DNA of 53,909 nt. It comes from an uncultured Eubacteriales bacterium. Its GTDB lineage: Bacteria; Bacillota; Clostridia; Oscillospirales; Oscillospiraceae. Location of the stretch: contig URBH01000006.1 in the NCBI GenBank assembly GCA_900546075.1, positions 1-53,909 on the forward strand, read 5' to 3'. Positions within the stretch are counted from its first letter, which is position 1, and each line of letters begins with the position of its first letter. Positions 34,438 through 42,330 of the stretch are shown here, in pieces. The translations under genes were made by a program, and so were the position numbers. Below the pieces are notes generated by a model that saw only the letters and a program-made list of their open reading frames with translations, searched no databases and was not told the origin of the DNA.

Positions 34438-34465
34438 ATAATAGCACATATCTCGGAAATGTCAA
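34438..34465 (-). promoter_or_regulatory. Promoter of adhE with adjacent TATATCG repeats
   Basis: Reverse-strand TTGACA (34460-34465), 16 bases, TATTAT (34438-34443). Immediately downstream TATATCGAT and TATATCGGT form a direct repeat across the expected start, a possible operator. The leader is about 130 bases. Confidence 0.55.
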
Positions 34466-34503
34466 TCCCCTATCTGAAAAAATCTCAGTGCGGACAAAAC
34501 CAC

Positions 34504-34536
34504 CGGGCTTCCGGAGCGCACCGCTCCGAAAGCCCG
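34504..34536 (-). terminator. Terminator of the leftward liv operon
   Basis: A 15-bp stem with one mismatch (34504-34518 with 34522-34536) is followed on the reverse strand by GGTGGTTTTG, 17 bases past livF. Confidence 0.65.
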
Positions 34537-34552
34537 GCTGTGCCGTTATTCA

Positions 34553-35260
34553 TTACGTGCCGAGGTAGGCCGCCTTCACCGCCTCGTTGGCAAGCAGCTC
34601 TTCGCCGCTGCCGTGGAGGGTGATCCGGCCGGTCTCCATGACGTAGCCGAGATTGGCGGTTTTCAGCGCCATATTGGCGTTCTGCTCAATGAGCAGCACC
34701 GTCACGCCCTGCTTGTTGATCTCCTTGATGATCTCGAAAATGCCCTTGACGATGATGGGCGCCAGTCCCAGAGACGGCTCGTCCATCATAATGACCTTGG
34801 GGCGGCTCATGAGCGCGCGCCCCACCGCCAGCATCTGCTGCTCGCCGCCGGACAGGGTGCCGCCCGCCTGCCAGGAACGCTCCTTCAGCCGGGGGAACAG
34901 GTCAAAGACCCAGTTGAGGTCCTCGGTCAGATCGTCCTTGCGCAGGTAAGCGCCGATTTTCAGGTTTTCCAGCACCGTCATGTCCGGGAAAATCCGCCGT
35001 CCCTCGGGTACCAGCGTGATGCCCTTGGACACGATCATGCTGGAATCCATGCCGGTGATGTCCTCGTCCAGGAAGGAAATCTTTCCTGCGGAGGGCTTCA
35101 CCAGCCCCGCGATGGCGCGAAGGGTGGAGCTTTTGCCAGCGCCGTTGGCGCCGATCAGGGTCACGATCTCCCCTTCCGGCACATCCAGGCTGATGCCCTT
35201 TACCGCTTCGATTCCGCCGTAATGCACCTGTAAATCCCGGATTTCCAGAATGTTACGCAT
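34553..35260 (-). CDS. livF: Branched-chain amino acid type ABC transporter ATPase LivF
   Basis: A 235-residue ATPase with Walker A GANGAGKSST, the signature LSGGEQQMLAVGRAL, Walker B VIMMDEPSLGLAP and the LivF-specific end VKAAYLGT. It pairs with LivG to power the LivHM permease. It overlaps livG by 8 bases and closes the operon. Confidence 0.93.
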   Translation of the reverse strand: MRNILEIRDLQVHYGGIEAVKGISLDVPEGEIVTLIGANGAGKSSTLRAIAGLVKPSAGKISFLDEDITGMDSSMIVSKGITLVPEGRRIFPDMTVLENLKIGAYLRKDDLTEDLNWVFDLFPRLKERSWQAGGTLSGGEQQMLAVGRALMSRPKVIMMDEPSLGLAPIIVKGIFEIIKEINKQGVTVLLIEQNANMALKTANLGYVMETGRITLHGSGEELLANEAVKAAYLGT

Positions 35261-36104
35261 CTTCCGTCACCCCCAAATACGCCTCGATCACGCGCTTGTT
35301 CTGCTGCACTTCCTTCGGCACGCCCCGGGCGATCTCGCTGCCGAAGTCAATGACATAAATGTAATCCGAAATCTTCATGACCAGATCCATGTGATGCTCA
35401 ATGAGGAAGACCGTCAGATGATGTCTGTCCCGGATTTCCTTGATGTATTCCGCCAGCTCCTGGGTCTCCTGGGGGTTCATGCCCGCCGCCGGTTCGTCCA
35501 GCAGCAGCAGCTTGGGATCCGTCGCCAGAGCGCGGGCAATTTCCAGACGGCGCTGTAAGCCGTAGGGCAGGCTGGTGGCGATTTCATCCTTGTACTGCTC
35601 CAGTCCCTGCTCTTGCAGCAGCGCCATGGTTTCCTCCCGCATTCTCGCCTCTTCCTTGGCATTCGCCCGGAAAATGGCGGAAAACACGTTCTGCTTCGCC
35701 CGCATATGCTTGGCCACCAGCACGTTTTCGAACACCGTCATACTCTTCCACAGGCGGATGTTCTGGAAGGTACGGGCGATGCCCAAGGACACCACATGAT
35801 CTGGGGTGGGGTCAATGTTGCGCTCATTTGCGTATTTTTCCCCGTTGGTACCCAGGTAGTTCTTTTTCATTTTCCCGGTGGGGTGGTTGCGGATCATGGT
35901 CTTGCCCATGAATTCCACCCGGCCGTTGGTCGGCTGATACACACCGGTGATGCAGTTAAAGGCCGTGGTTTTGCCCGCGCCGTTGGGGCCGATCAGGGCG
36001 ACGATCCTGCCCTCCGGCACGTCCAGAGACAAATCATTCACAGCCACAACGCCGCCAAACTGCATGGTGACGTTTTCCATACGAAGAACGTTTGTTTCGC
36101 TCAT
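35253..36104 (-). CDS. livG: Branched-chain amino acid type ABC transporter ATPase LivG
   Basis: A 283-residue ATPase with Walker A GPNGAGKTTAFNCITG, the LivG-type long insertion after domain one (MGKTMIRNHPTGKMKKNYLG and onward), and Walker B LLLDEPAAGMNPQE. The signature is the weak LPYGLQRRLEIARAL seen across LivG proteins. It lies 6 bases after livM. Compared with the second LivG in the window (254 residues) it carries an extra stretch near residues 65-95. Confidence 0.93.
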   Translation of the reverse strand: MSETNVLRMENVTMQFGGVVAVNDLSLDVPEGRIVALIGPNGAGKTTAFNCITGVYQPTNGRVEFMGKTMIRNHPTGKMKKNYLGTNGEKYANERNIDPTPDHVVSLGIARTFQNIRLWKSMTVFENVLVAKHMRAKQNVFSAIFRANAKEEARMREETMALLQEQGLEQYKDEIATSLPYGLQRRLEIARALATDPKLLLLDEPAAGMNPQETQELAEYIKEIRDRHHLTVFLIEHHMDLVMKISDYIYVIDFGSEIARGVPKEVQQNKRVIEAYLGVTEDA

Positions 36105-36110
36105 GCCGCT

Positions 36111-37337
36111 TCAGTCCTCCTTTTCCGCCGCCGGGGCAGCCTTTTTCCGCTTCTGAAACAGTCCGCCGATGCCCTTCCAGCTCAGCTCCTTCTCCCCCAT
36201 GATGCCCTTGGAGAAGAACAGGACGATGATCATGATGACCACGGAGAATACGACCATCCGGAAGCCGCTGCGCAGCAGAGGCACCTTAAACGAGCCGATG
36301 AAGGTCTCCCGATCCAGGAACCGCAGCCACCACTCGGAGCAGGCCACATACAGGAATGTGCCGATGACGGAGCCGGAAACGGAGCCGATGCCGCCGATGA
36401 CCACGATCAGCAGAATTTCATAGGTCATGGTGGAGGTAAAGACCTTCGCCTGGGCGTTGGCCACATACATGGCGAACAGCGCGCCGCCCACACCGGAGAA
36501 GAAGCTGGAAATGACGAAGGAGAGCATCTTGTGCTTGAACAGGTTGATTCCCATGGCCTCCGCCGCCACCTCGTCGTCCCGGATGGCCTTAAAGGCGCGG
36601 CCATAGGAGGAGTTGATCAGCAGAACGATCAGCGTAATACTGACAATCGCCACAAGGAAGGGGACAAACGTACTCAGCCGCAGAACCACCTGCCCCGCCC
36701 CGTTCTTGATGTTGAAATCGGAGAAGGTGGGGAAGCCCTTGATCATGTTTGCGCCGTTGGTGATGGGGCCGAGGGTCTGCCACTGGAAAATCGCCCGGAG
36801 AATTTCGGCAAACCCCAATGTGGCAATGGCGAGGTAATCACTTTTCAGCCGCAGAACCGGCAGACCGATGAGCGCCGCGAACAGCGCGGCCACCAGTCCC
36901 GCCAGAATCAGTCCTACGAGAACGGCCAGCACCAGCGCCAGCCCGCCGCCGAACCCGGCGCTTCCCAGAAAGCTCTGGAAGCAATCCACCAGGGAGAACT
37001 TCACAGCCGAGCCGCCGTAGAGGTAATAAACCTGATCCTTGGCAGCCATGGGAACGGTGAGAATGGCGTAGGTATACGCGCCCAGCAGCATGAAGCCCGC
37101 CTGTCCCAGAGAGAACAGGCCGGTGAAACCGTTGAGCAGGTTCATGGAAACGGCCACCAGAGAATACACCGCCCCCTTTTTCAGCACGGTAAACAGCTGA
37201 CTGGTGGGAAGAAAGACCGCAGGCAGTCCCGGGATGTAGTCGCTGAGGTTTTCCAGCAGGATGACCAGCAGCAACAGCACCGAAATGGAGATCAGCGCGG
37301 CAAAGCTGCCGTTTTTGTTTGTTTTCTGTTTCAGCAT
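36111..37337 (-). CDS. livM: Branched-chain amino acid type ABC transporter permease LivM
   Basis: 408 residues from the ATG at 37337 (GGAGGTG upstream). It is a polytopic permease with the conserved FTGLFSLGQAGFMLLGAY and the cytoplasmic loop IRDDEVAAEAMGINLFKHK that contacts the ATPase. A first hydrophobic helix and a region of about 100 residues with SLVDCFQSFLGSAGFGG make it longer than the second LivM here (292 residues). The C-terminus is a charged tail. It lies 13 bases after livH. Confidence 0.93.
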   Translation of the reverse strand: MLKQKTNKNGSFAALISISVLLLLVILLENLSDYIPGLPAVFLPTSQLFTVLKKGAVYSLVAVSMNLLNGFTGLFSLGQAGFMLLGAYTYAILTVPMAAKDQVYYLYGGSAVKFSLVDCFQSFLGSAGFGGGLALVLAVLVGLILAGLVAALFAALIGLPVLRLKSDYLAIATLGFAEILRAIFQWQTLGPITNGANMIKGFPTFSDFNIKNGAGQVVLRLSTFVPFLVAIVSITLIVLLINSSYGRAFKAIRDDEVAAEAMGINLFKHKMLSFVISSFFSGVGGALFAMYVANAQAKVFTSTMTYEILLIVVIGGIGSVSGSVIGTFLYVACSEWWLRFLDRETFIGSFKVPLLRSGFRMVVFSVVIMIIVLFFSKGIMGEKELSWKGIGGLFQKRKKAAPAAEKED

Positions 37338-37350
37338 ATCCGGCACCTCC

Positions 37351-38256
37351 TTAAACCTTATCCGTGGCCTTTTCGCCAAAGAGTCCGGTGGGCTTGCAGG
37401 TCAGGATGATGATGAGCAGCGCAAAGGTGAAGGCATCGGAGAACACGGAAACATTCCACGCCGAGGGCAGACCCTTGATGATAGTCTCGCAAATACCGAT
37501 CAAAAACGCGCCGATCACCGCGCCGGGGATGGAGCCGATGCCGCCGAACACCGCCGCCACAAAGGCTTTCAGCCCCGGCATGGCCCCTGCCGTGGGGGTA
37601 ATGGCGGGATAGGTGGTGAAGTACAGAATGGAGCCAACTACCGCCAGGGCGGAACCGATGACAAAGGTCATGGAAATGACGTTGTTGATCTTGATGCCCA
37701 TCAGCCGCGCCGTCTCAAAATCCTTGGACACCGCCCGCATAGCCATGCCGATCTTGGTGTGGTTGATCAGCTGGGTCAGAAGCACGATCAGCACCAGCAC
37801 CAGAATGGGGGTGATGATGACCACCAGCTTCGTGGAGGTGCCGACGATGTCGACGGTTTTGTTCAGGATTCCGATGGTGGGATACGTCATGGGCTGACCG
37901 CCGGTGACATAGGTCGCGGTGTTTTGCAGCAGATAGCTGACGCCGATGGCAGAGATCATGACGGACATTCTCGGCGCGTTGCGCAGGGGCTTATAGGCCG
38001 CCCGCTCAATGAAGAAGCCCAGCGCCACCGTCAGGATAATGACAACAGGAATCGCCGCGTAGATCGGCAGCACGGCGGAAATATAGATACCCAGCAAGCC
38101 CGCGACCATGAACACGTCGCCGTGGGCGAAGTTGATCAGGCGCAGAATGCCGTAGACCATGGTATAGCCAATGGCGATCAGCGCCAGCTGCCCGCCCAGA
38201 GAAATGCCGCTGAGCAGAATGGACACCAGGTATTCCAGAGAAAACAGTTGTTCCAC
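37351..38256 (-). CDS. livH: Branched-chain amino acid type ABC transporter permease LivH
   Basis: A 301-residue permease with about eight membrane segments. Conserved parts are GISLGGQLALIAIGYTMVYG, LINFAHGDVFMVAG and the coupling loop MRAVSKDFETARLMGIKIN. It heads the membrane part of the operon and is separated from the binding-protein gene by two hairpins. Confidence 0.93.
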   Translation of the reverse strand: MEQLFSLEYLVSILLSGISLGGQLALIAIGYTMVYGILRLINFAHGDVFMVAGLLGIYISAVLPIYAAIPVVIILTVALGFFIERAAYKPLRNAPRMSVMISAIGVSYLLQNTATYVTGGQPMTYPTIGILNKTVDIVGTSTKLVVIITPILVLVLIVLLTQLINHTKIGMAMRAVSKDFETARLMGIKINNVISMTFVIGSALAVVGSILYFTTYPAITPTAGAMPGLKAFVAAVFGGIGSIPGAVIGAFLIGICETIIKGLPSAWNVSVFSDAFTFALLIIILTCKPTGLFGEKATDKV

Positions 38257-38288
38257 AAGGGGTTCCTCCCTTTCTTTACGGAATCCCC

Positions 38289-38387
38289 GAAGAAGCCGTC
38301 CGCAGCCCCGCTCCGGACGGCTTCTTCAGAGATTCCCTGTCTAAAAAAATACGACTGTTTGGCGGGGGTATGCGTCCCCCGCCAAAC
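38289..38387 (-). terminator. Two intercistronic hairpins between binding protein and livH
   Basis: The first in transcription order is 38357-38387 (12-bp perfect stem), followed on the reverse strand by a run of seven T bases (38342-38348). The second is 38289-38327 (14-bp perfect stem). They probably act as a partial terminator and 3' stabiliser so the binding protein is made in excess over the permease. Confidence 0.6.
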
Positions 38388-38407
38388 AATTCAAATCGGA
38401 GATAAAA

Positions 38408-39592
38408 TCAGCTGCCGGAGCCGGTCTGAACGGTCTCCAGAGTCCAGGTGCCGCTGGCGGTGTCCGCCGTCTTGATGTAAGCGGTGTCGCGGATGGCGTC
38501 GCCCTGAGCGTCAAAGGCAATGGAGCCGGAAACGCCGGCGTAGGTGACGGAGGGCAGAGCGGCCATGATGGCGGCCTTGTCGGCGCTGTCGGCCTTCTTC
38601 ATGGCCTCCAGAGCCACGAAGTAAGCGTCATAGCCCATGGCGGTGACGGCGGAGATGGTGTCGTTGCCGCCGTTGGCAGCCAGTGCCTCGGAGCTGGCGT
38701 TGATGTACTCCTTGATGCCCGTATCAAACTCGGGAGAACCGCCCTCCTGATAGAAGGTGGAAACATACAGCTGCAGGTCGGTACCCTTGATGGCTTCCAG
38801 AACCATGTTGTCGTCCAGGGTGTCGGAGCCGAGGAAGGGAGCCTCAATGCCCAGAGATGCAGCCTGGGTGATGATCTGTACGGCGTAGGCGATGGAGACG
38901 GGGGTGAAGATGACGTCCGCGCCCTCGCTCTTGGCCTTGTTCAGGTAGGAGCCGAAGTCGGAGTTGCCGGTGGGGAAGGAGTCGGTGATGACCTTGCCGC
39001 CCGCAGCCTCAAAGACCTTGGTGAAGAAGGCGATCAGGCCCTGGTCGTACTCGTTGCCGCTTTCGCCCAGGCAGTAGGCGGTCTTGGCGCTGAACTTGCT
39101 CACGGCGAAGTTGGCCAGAACGTCGGCCTGGAAGTTATCCAGGAAGCAGATACGGAAGTAGTAGCTATTGCCCGCGGTGACGTTGGGGTTGGTGCAGGTG
39201 ATGCCGATGGCGGGGATGCCGGCCTCTTCAAACTTGGGGCCGCCTGCCATGGAAACGCCGGAACCGTAGGAACCCAGAACCACGGACACGCCCGCGCTGA
39301 CCAGAGAGGACGCGGCGGAGGGAGCCTTGTCGGTGGAGGAGCCGTTGTCGCCGTAGACCAGCTCAACCTTGTAGGTCTCGCCGCCCAGGGTAACGGTGGG
39401 TTCCTGGCTGTTGGCGTACTGCATACCCAGGATTTCCTTCTTGCCGCCAGATGCGGAGTCGCCGGAAGAAGGCTCGAACACGCCGATCTTGACGACCTTC
39501 TCGCCGGAAGCAGAACCGCTGCCGGAAGAAGAGCAGGCGCACAGGGACAGAGCCATGCACAACACTAAGATAACAGCAATTACTCTTTTCAT
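38408..39592 (-). CDS. Branched-chain amino acid type substrate-binding lipoprotein
   Basis: 394 residues from the ATG at 39592, with GGAGG upstream; an in-frame ATG at 39607 overlaps that site. The signal peptide VIAVILVLCMALSL ends in the lipobox LCAC, followed by a Ser/Gly linker. The mature part is a type I periplasmic-binding fold: VKIGVFEPSSGDSASGGKK, then VSVVLGSYGSGVSMAGG and FEEAGIPAIGITCTNPN. The predicted ligand is leucine, isoleucine or valine by family, but Liv-type proteins also bind urea, amides or aromatic compounds. It is the first gene of the leftward liv operon. Confidence 0.92.
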   Translation of the reverse strand: MKRVIAVILVLCMALSLCACSSSGSGSASGEKVVKIGVFEPSSGDSASGGKKEILGMQYANSQEPTVTLGGETYKVELVYGDNGSSTDKAPSAASSLVSAGVSVVLGSYGSGVSMAGGPKFEEAGIPAIGITCTNPNVTAGNSYYFRICFLDNFQADVLANFAVSKFSAKTAYCLGESGNEYDQGLIAFFTKVFEAAGGKVITDSFPTGNSDFGSYLNKAKSEGADVIFTPVSIAYAVQIITQAASLGIEAPFLGSDTLDDNMVLEAIKGTDLQLYVSTFYQEGGSPEFDTGIKEYINASSEALAANGGNDTISAVTAMGYDAYFVALEAMKKADSADKAAIMAALPSVTYAGVSGSIAFDAQGDAIRDTAYIKTADTASGTWTLETVQTGSGS

Positions 39593-39659
39593 TTTCTTAT
39601 CCTCCATTCCAAAAAGCAGAATCCATAGTCAGTGGACATCTGTTTTTGTGATATGGAAA

Positions 39660-39688
39660 ATTATATATGAATTTTCCCCAAATTGCAA
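39660..39688 (-). promoter_or_regulatory. Promoter of the leftward liv operon
   Basis: Reverse-strand TTGCAA (39683-39688), 17 bases, TATAAT (39660-39665), about 70 bases upstream of the binding-protein start. Confidence 0.6.
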
Positions 39689-39762
39689 TTGTAAATTACG
39701 ATAGAATTTAATGGTCGGTCATTCATTTTTTGTTCAAGTTTTACAAGCTCTTTTTCGGTTTA

Positions 39763-39791
39763 TTGACAAGATCACCCGTGCCTGTTATAAT
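39763..39791 (+). promoter_or_regulatory. Consensus promoter of the MarR-citrate synthase operon
   Basis: TTGACA (39763-39768), 17 bases, TATAAT (39786-39791): a perfect sigma-A consensus. The start should lie near 39798, inside the operator-like palindrome. Confidence 0.75.
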
Positions 39792-39793
39792 TA

Positions 39794-39806
39794 CTAACAA
39801 CGTTAG
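39794..39806. promoter_or_regulatory. Operator-like palindrome at the MarR promoter
   Basis: CTAAC, AAC, GTTAG forms a 5-bp palindrome with a 3-base centre, directly after the -10 box. It is well placed for repression, probably by one of the two MarR proteins of the operon. Confidence 0.45.
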
Positions 39807-40019
39807 CGAACTTCATTTTTTGCGCAGTCCCGAATGGTTTCCCCGTTTTGTAAATCCGGCGTTTGCCTCCCCGGCGTCTGCCCCGTTCCCCGGAGAACGC
39901 TTTGCCGGATCGGGAATGTTTGCCAAAAGGGTCGCCCCCATGATGCAATGTCGCTTTCAAAAACTTGCAATCTCCGGTGAATTTCCACCGGTAACACACC
40001 TAAGAAAAGGACGATGCCA
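39807..40019 (+). other. Structured 5' leader of the MarR-citrate synthase operon
   Basis: About 220 bases separate the start site from the MarR ATG, with no gene in between. ATCCGGC (39854-39860) pairs with GCCGGAT (39904-39910) around an inner stem (39884-39888 with 39895-39899). A second hairpin (39973-39978 with 39985-39990) precedes the ribosome binding site. It matches no riboswitch class that I recognise. Confidence 0.4.
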
Positions 40020-40514
40020 ATGAAAAATCAACACGAAGTGGAAAAACTGGCCTATGCGATGACCCGTCAGCGCTACTTGCTGAACCGGGACATCGTGCAC
40101 GACCTGTTCACGGAGCTGTCCCTTTCCGACTACATTGCCCTCCACAGCATTGCGGAAGCTGCCGGTCAGGATGGGTCAGCGGAGCAAACCTACCTGCGGG
40201 ATTTGGCCGAACGGCTGGAAATGCCCATACCCAAGACTTCCAAAATGATCCGTAAGCTTCACGAGCGGGGGCTGGTATTCTGGTCCCACAGCGGCGACGG
40301 GCGCGACGGCACCTACGTCGTCATCACCGATTCCGGTGTCCGGGCCATGGAGCGGCAGGCAAATATCCTGAACGCCTACTACAGCCGGGTGATCGAGGCC
40401 TTCGGCTGCGAAAATCTGAAGGGTCTTCTGGAGCAGATTTCCCGTCTGGAGGACGTTATGAACGAAGTATTTACGAAAGGAGCGGCCAGCCATGGACTTG
40501 ACCCAGTTAAATGA
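40020..40514 (+). CDS. MarR-family transcriptional regulator
   Basis: 164 residues from the ATG at 40020, which has AAAAGG 9 bases upstream (an ATG at 40014 is too close). The winged helix is visible in TYLRDLAERLEMPIPKTSKM then IRKLHERGLVFWSHSGDGRDGTYVVITDSG. Long helices on each side would form the dimer interface. It overlaps the citrate synthase gene by 23 bases, so the two are translationally coupled. It probably regulates its own operon, through the palindrome at 39794. The ligand is unknown. Confidence 0.85.
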   Translation: MKNQHEVEKLAYAMTRQRYLLNRDIVHDLFTELSLSDYIALHSIAEAAGQDGSAEQTYLRDLAERLEMPIPKTSKMIRKLHERGLVFWSHSGDGRDGTYVVITDSGVRAMERQANILNAYYSRVIEAFGCENLKGLLEQISRLEDVMNEVFTKGAASHGLDPVK

Positions 40515-41823
40515 CTACACGATCCGCAGCGAGACGGTGTGCCGCCGGAACGACACCATCTCCCCCCGGCTGTACGACGAGTACGGCGTCAAGAAGGGGC
40601 TTCGGGACGAAAACGGCAACGGCGTACTCGCCGGGCTGACGAACATTTCCAAAATCACATCCTCCAAAATCGTGGACGGCAAAAAGGTTCCCTGCGACGG
40701 TCAGCTCTGGTACCGGGGCTACCGGGTGGAAGACCTGATCGGCACCCTCGGGGAAACGGAGCTTGGCTACGAGAAAATCGCCTACCTTCTGCTTATGGGG
40801 GAGTTACCGGACAGCGCCGTTGCGGAGGAATTCCGGACACTGCTGGGCGAGTGCAGAAGCCTTCCCACCAACTTCACCCGGGACGTCATTATGAAAGCCC
40901 CCGGCAAGGACATCATGAACTCCATGACCCGGGGCATTCTGACGCTGGCGTCCTATGACGAGCGCGCCATCGACACCAGCGTCAGCAATTCCCTCCGGCA
41001 GTGCATTCAGCTGATTGCCGAGTTCCCGCTGCTGGCCGTTTACGGATACCACGCCTACAATTACTATGAAAATATGGACAGCATGGTCATTCACCGGCCT
41101 GACCCCGCCCTTTCCACAGCGGAAAACCTTCTGATGATGCTCCGCCCCAACAAAAAATACACCGCCACGGAAGCAAAGGTCCTGGACACGGCGCTGATTC
41201 TCCACATGGAGCACGGCGGCGGCAACAATTCCACCTTCACCACCCGGGTCATCACCTCCTCCGGCTCCGACACCTATTCCACCATCGCGGCGGCCATGTC
41301 CTCCCTGAAGGGTCCCAAGCACGGCGGCGCCAACATCAAGGTCATGGAAATGATGGAGGACATCCGCCTGCACGTCTCCGACTGCTCGGACAAGGAGGCT
41401 CTGGCGGATTATCTCGCAAAGATCATCAACAGGGACGCCTTCGACCGGAAGGGGCTTGTATACGGCATGGGTCACGCCATCTATTCCCTGTCCGACCCCA
41501 GAGAGCGGATTTTCAAGGGCTATGTGGAAAAGCTCGCCGCCGAAAAGGGGCGCGGGGACGACCTGACGCTGTACCGCAACGTGGAGGAGCTTGCCCCTCA
41601 GCTGATCGCGAAGCACCGGCGGATTTACAAGGGCGTCAGCCCCAACGTGGACTTTTACAGCGGCTTTGTCTACGACATGCTGGGAATCCCCCAGGAGCTG
41701 TACACGGCCATGTTCGCCGTGGCGAGAATCGTGGGATGGAGCGCCCACCGGATTGAGGAACTGATCTGCATGGATAAGATCATCCGTCCGGCGTACATGA
41801 GCGTCATGGAAGAACGGGAGTGA
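40492..41823 (+). CDS. gltA: Citrate synthase family protein (Si type)
   Basis: 443 residues. Catalytic residues appear in HMEHGGGNNSTF (first histidine), SLKGPKHGGANIK (second histidine) and NVDFYSGFVYDML (aspartate), with the closing RPAYMSVMEE. It condenses oxaloacetate with acetyl-CoA; 2-methylcitrate synthase activity on propionyl-CoA cannot be excluded from sequence. The clostridial-type N-terminal extension is present. The gene is placed between two MarR genes rather than next to aconitase or isocitrate dehydrogenase, so a regulated anabolic role toward glutamate is likely, by inference. Confidence 0.92.
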   Translation: MDLTQLNDYTIRSETVCRRNDTISPRLYDEYGVKKGLRDENGNGVLAGLTNISKITSSKIVDGKKVPCDGQLWYRGYRVEDLIGTLGETELGYEKIAYLLLMGELPDSAVAEEFRTLLGECRSLPTNFTRDVIMKAPGKDIMNSMTRGILTLASYDERAIDTSVSNSLRQCIQLIAEFPLLAVYGYHAYNYYENMDSMVIHRPDPALSTAENLLMMLRPNKKYTATEAKVLDTALILHMEHGGGNNSTFTTRVITSSGSDTYSTIAAAMSSLKGPKHGGANIKVMEMMEDIRLHVSDCSDKEALADYLAKIINRDAFDRKGLVYGMGHAIYSLSDPRERIFKGYVEKLAAEKGRGDDLTLYRNVEELAPQLIAKHRRIYKGVSPNVDFYSGFVYDMLGIPQELYTAMFAVARIVGWSAHRIEELICMDKIIRPAYMSVMEERE

Positions 41824-41833
41824 TTTTGGCAGC

Positions 41834-42259
41834 ATGGACTATTCGTTGCTTGCCGGGCAGCTTCTCAGCGTGCAGGCGAATCTCCTGCAAGTCCCGGCCT
41901 ATCAGCAGCTTTCCAAGATGGTGCGGGGAGAGATGTTCGTTCTGAACTATCTCGCCACCCACGAAACGGCGATCCATCCCAAGGAACTCAGTAAAAAGAT
42001 GGCCGTCAGCACCGCCCGCATCACCTCTCTTCTGCATCACATGGAGGAAAAGGGACTGATCGCCCGCTCCTCCGATTTAAGCGACAACCGGCAGATTTTC
42101 GTCCGGCTGACGGAAAACGGGGTAACTGCGATACAGAAAGCCCGGGCGGAGGTCATCTCCCGGGTATCGTCCCTGCTGGAAGCCCTCGGCCCGGAGGACG
42201 CCCGGGAATATATCCGCATTCAGGAAAAGATTCTGGACAATTTCCTGGGAAACCTCTAA
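41834..42259 (+). CDS. Second MarR-family regulator
   Basis: A 141-residue MarR protein with the recognition region AIHPKELSKKMAVSTARITS and the wing IARSSDLSDNRQIFVRLTENG. It is more canonical in length and wing than the first MarR and clearly not its duplicate. It starts 10 bases after the citrate synthase stop, with a perfect hairpin right behind it. It is the last gene of the operon, so both regulators are made with the enzyme. Confidence 0.88.
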   Translation: MDYSLLAGQLLSVQANLLQVPAYQQLSKMVRGEMFVLNYLATHETAIHPKELSKKMAVSTARITSLLHHMEEKGLIARSSDLSDNRQIFVRLTENGVTAIQKARAEVISRVSSLLEALGPEDAREYIRIQEKILDNFLGNL

Positions 42260-42260
42260 A

Positions 42261-42313
42261 GCAACACCGCACAATTGTGTCTGAAACTCGCGGACACAAT
42301 TGTGCGGTGTTGC
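42261..42313. repeat. Short palindromic repeat of the GCAACACCGCACAATT family
   Basis: A 21-bp perfect stem (42261-42281 with 42293-42313) with an 11-base loop. Its outer 16 bases equal the end of the 161-bp element at 10107. It lies 1 base after the second MarR stop and may also act as a terminator. Confidence 0.75.
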
Positions 42314-42330
42314 CTTAACAGCCCCTCTTC

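Noticed and set aside
34303..34500. A Rex redox operator before adhE
   Set aside because: No TTGTTAA-type inverted repeat is present in the promoter region.
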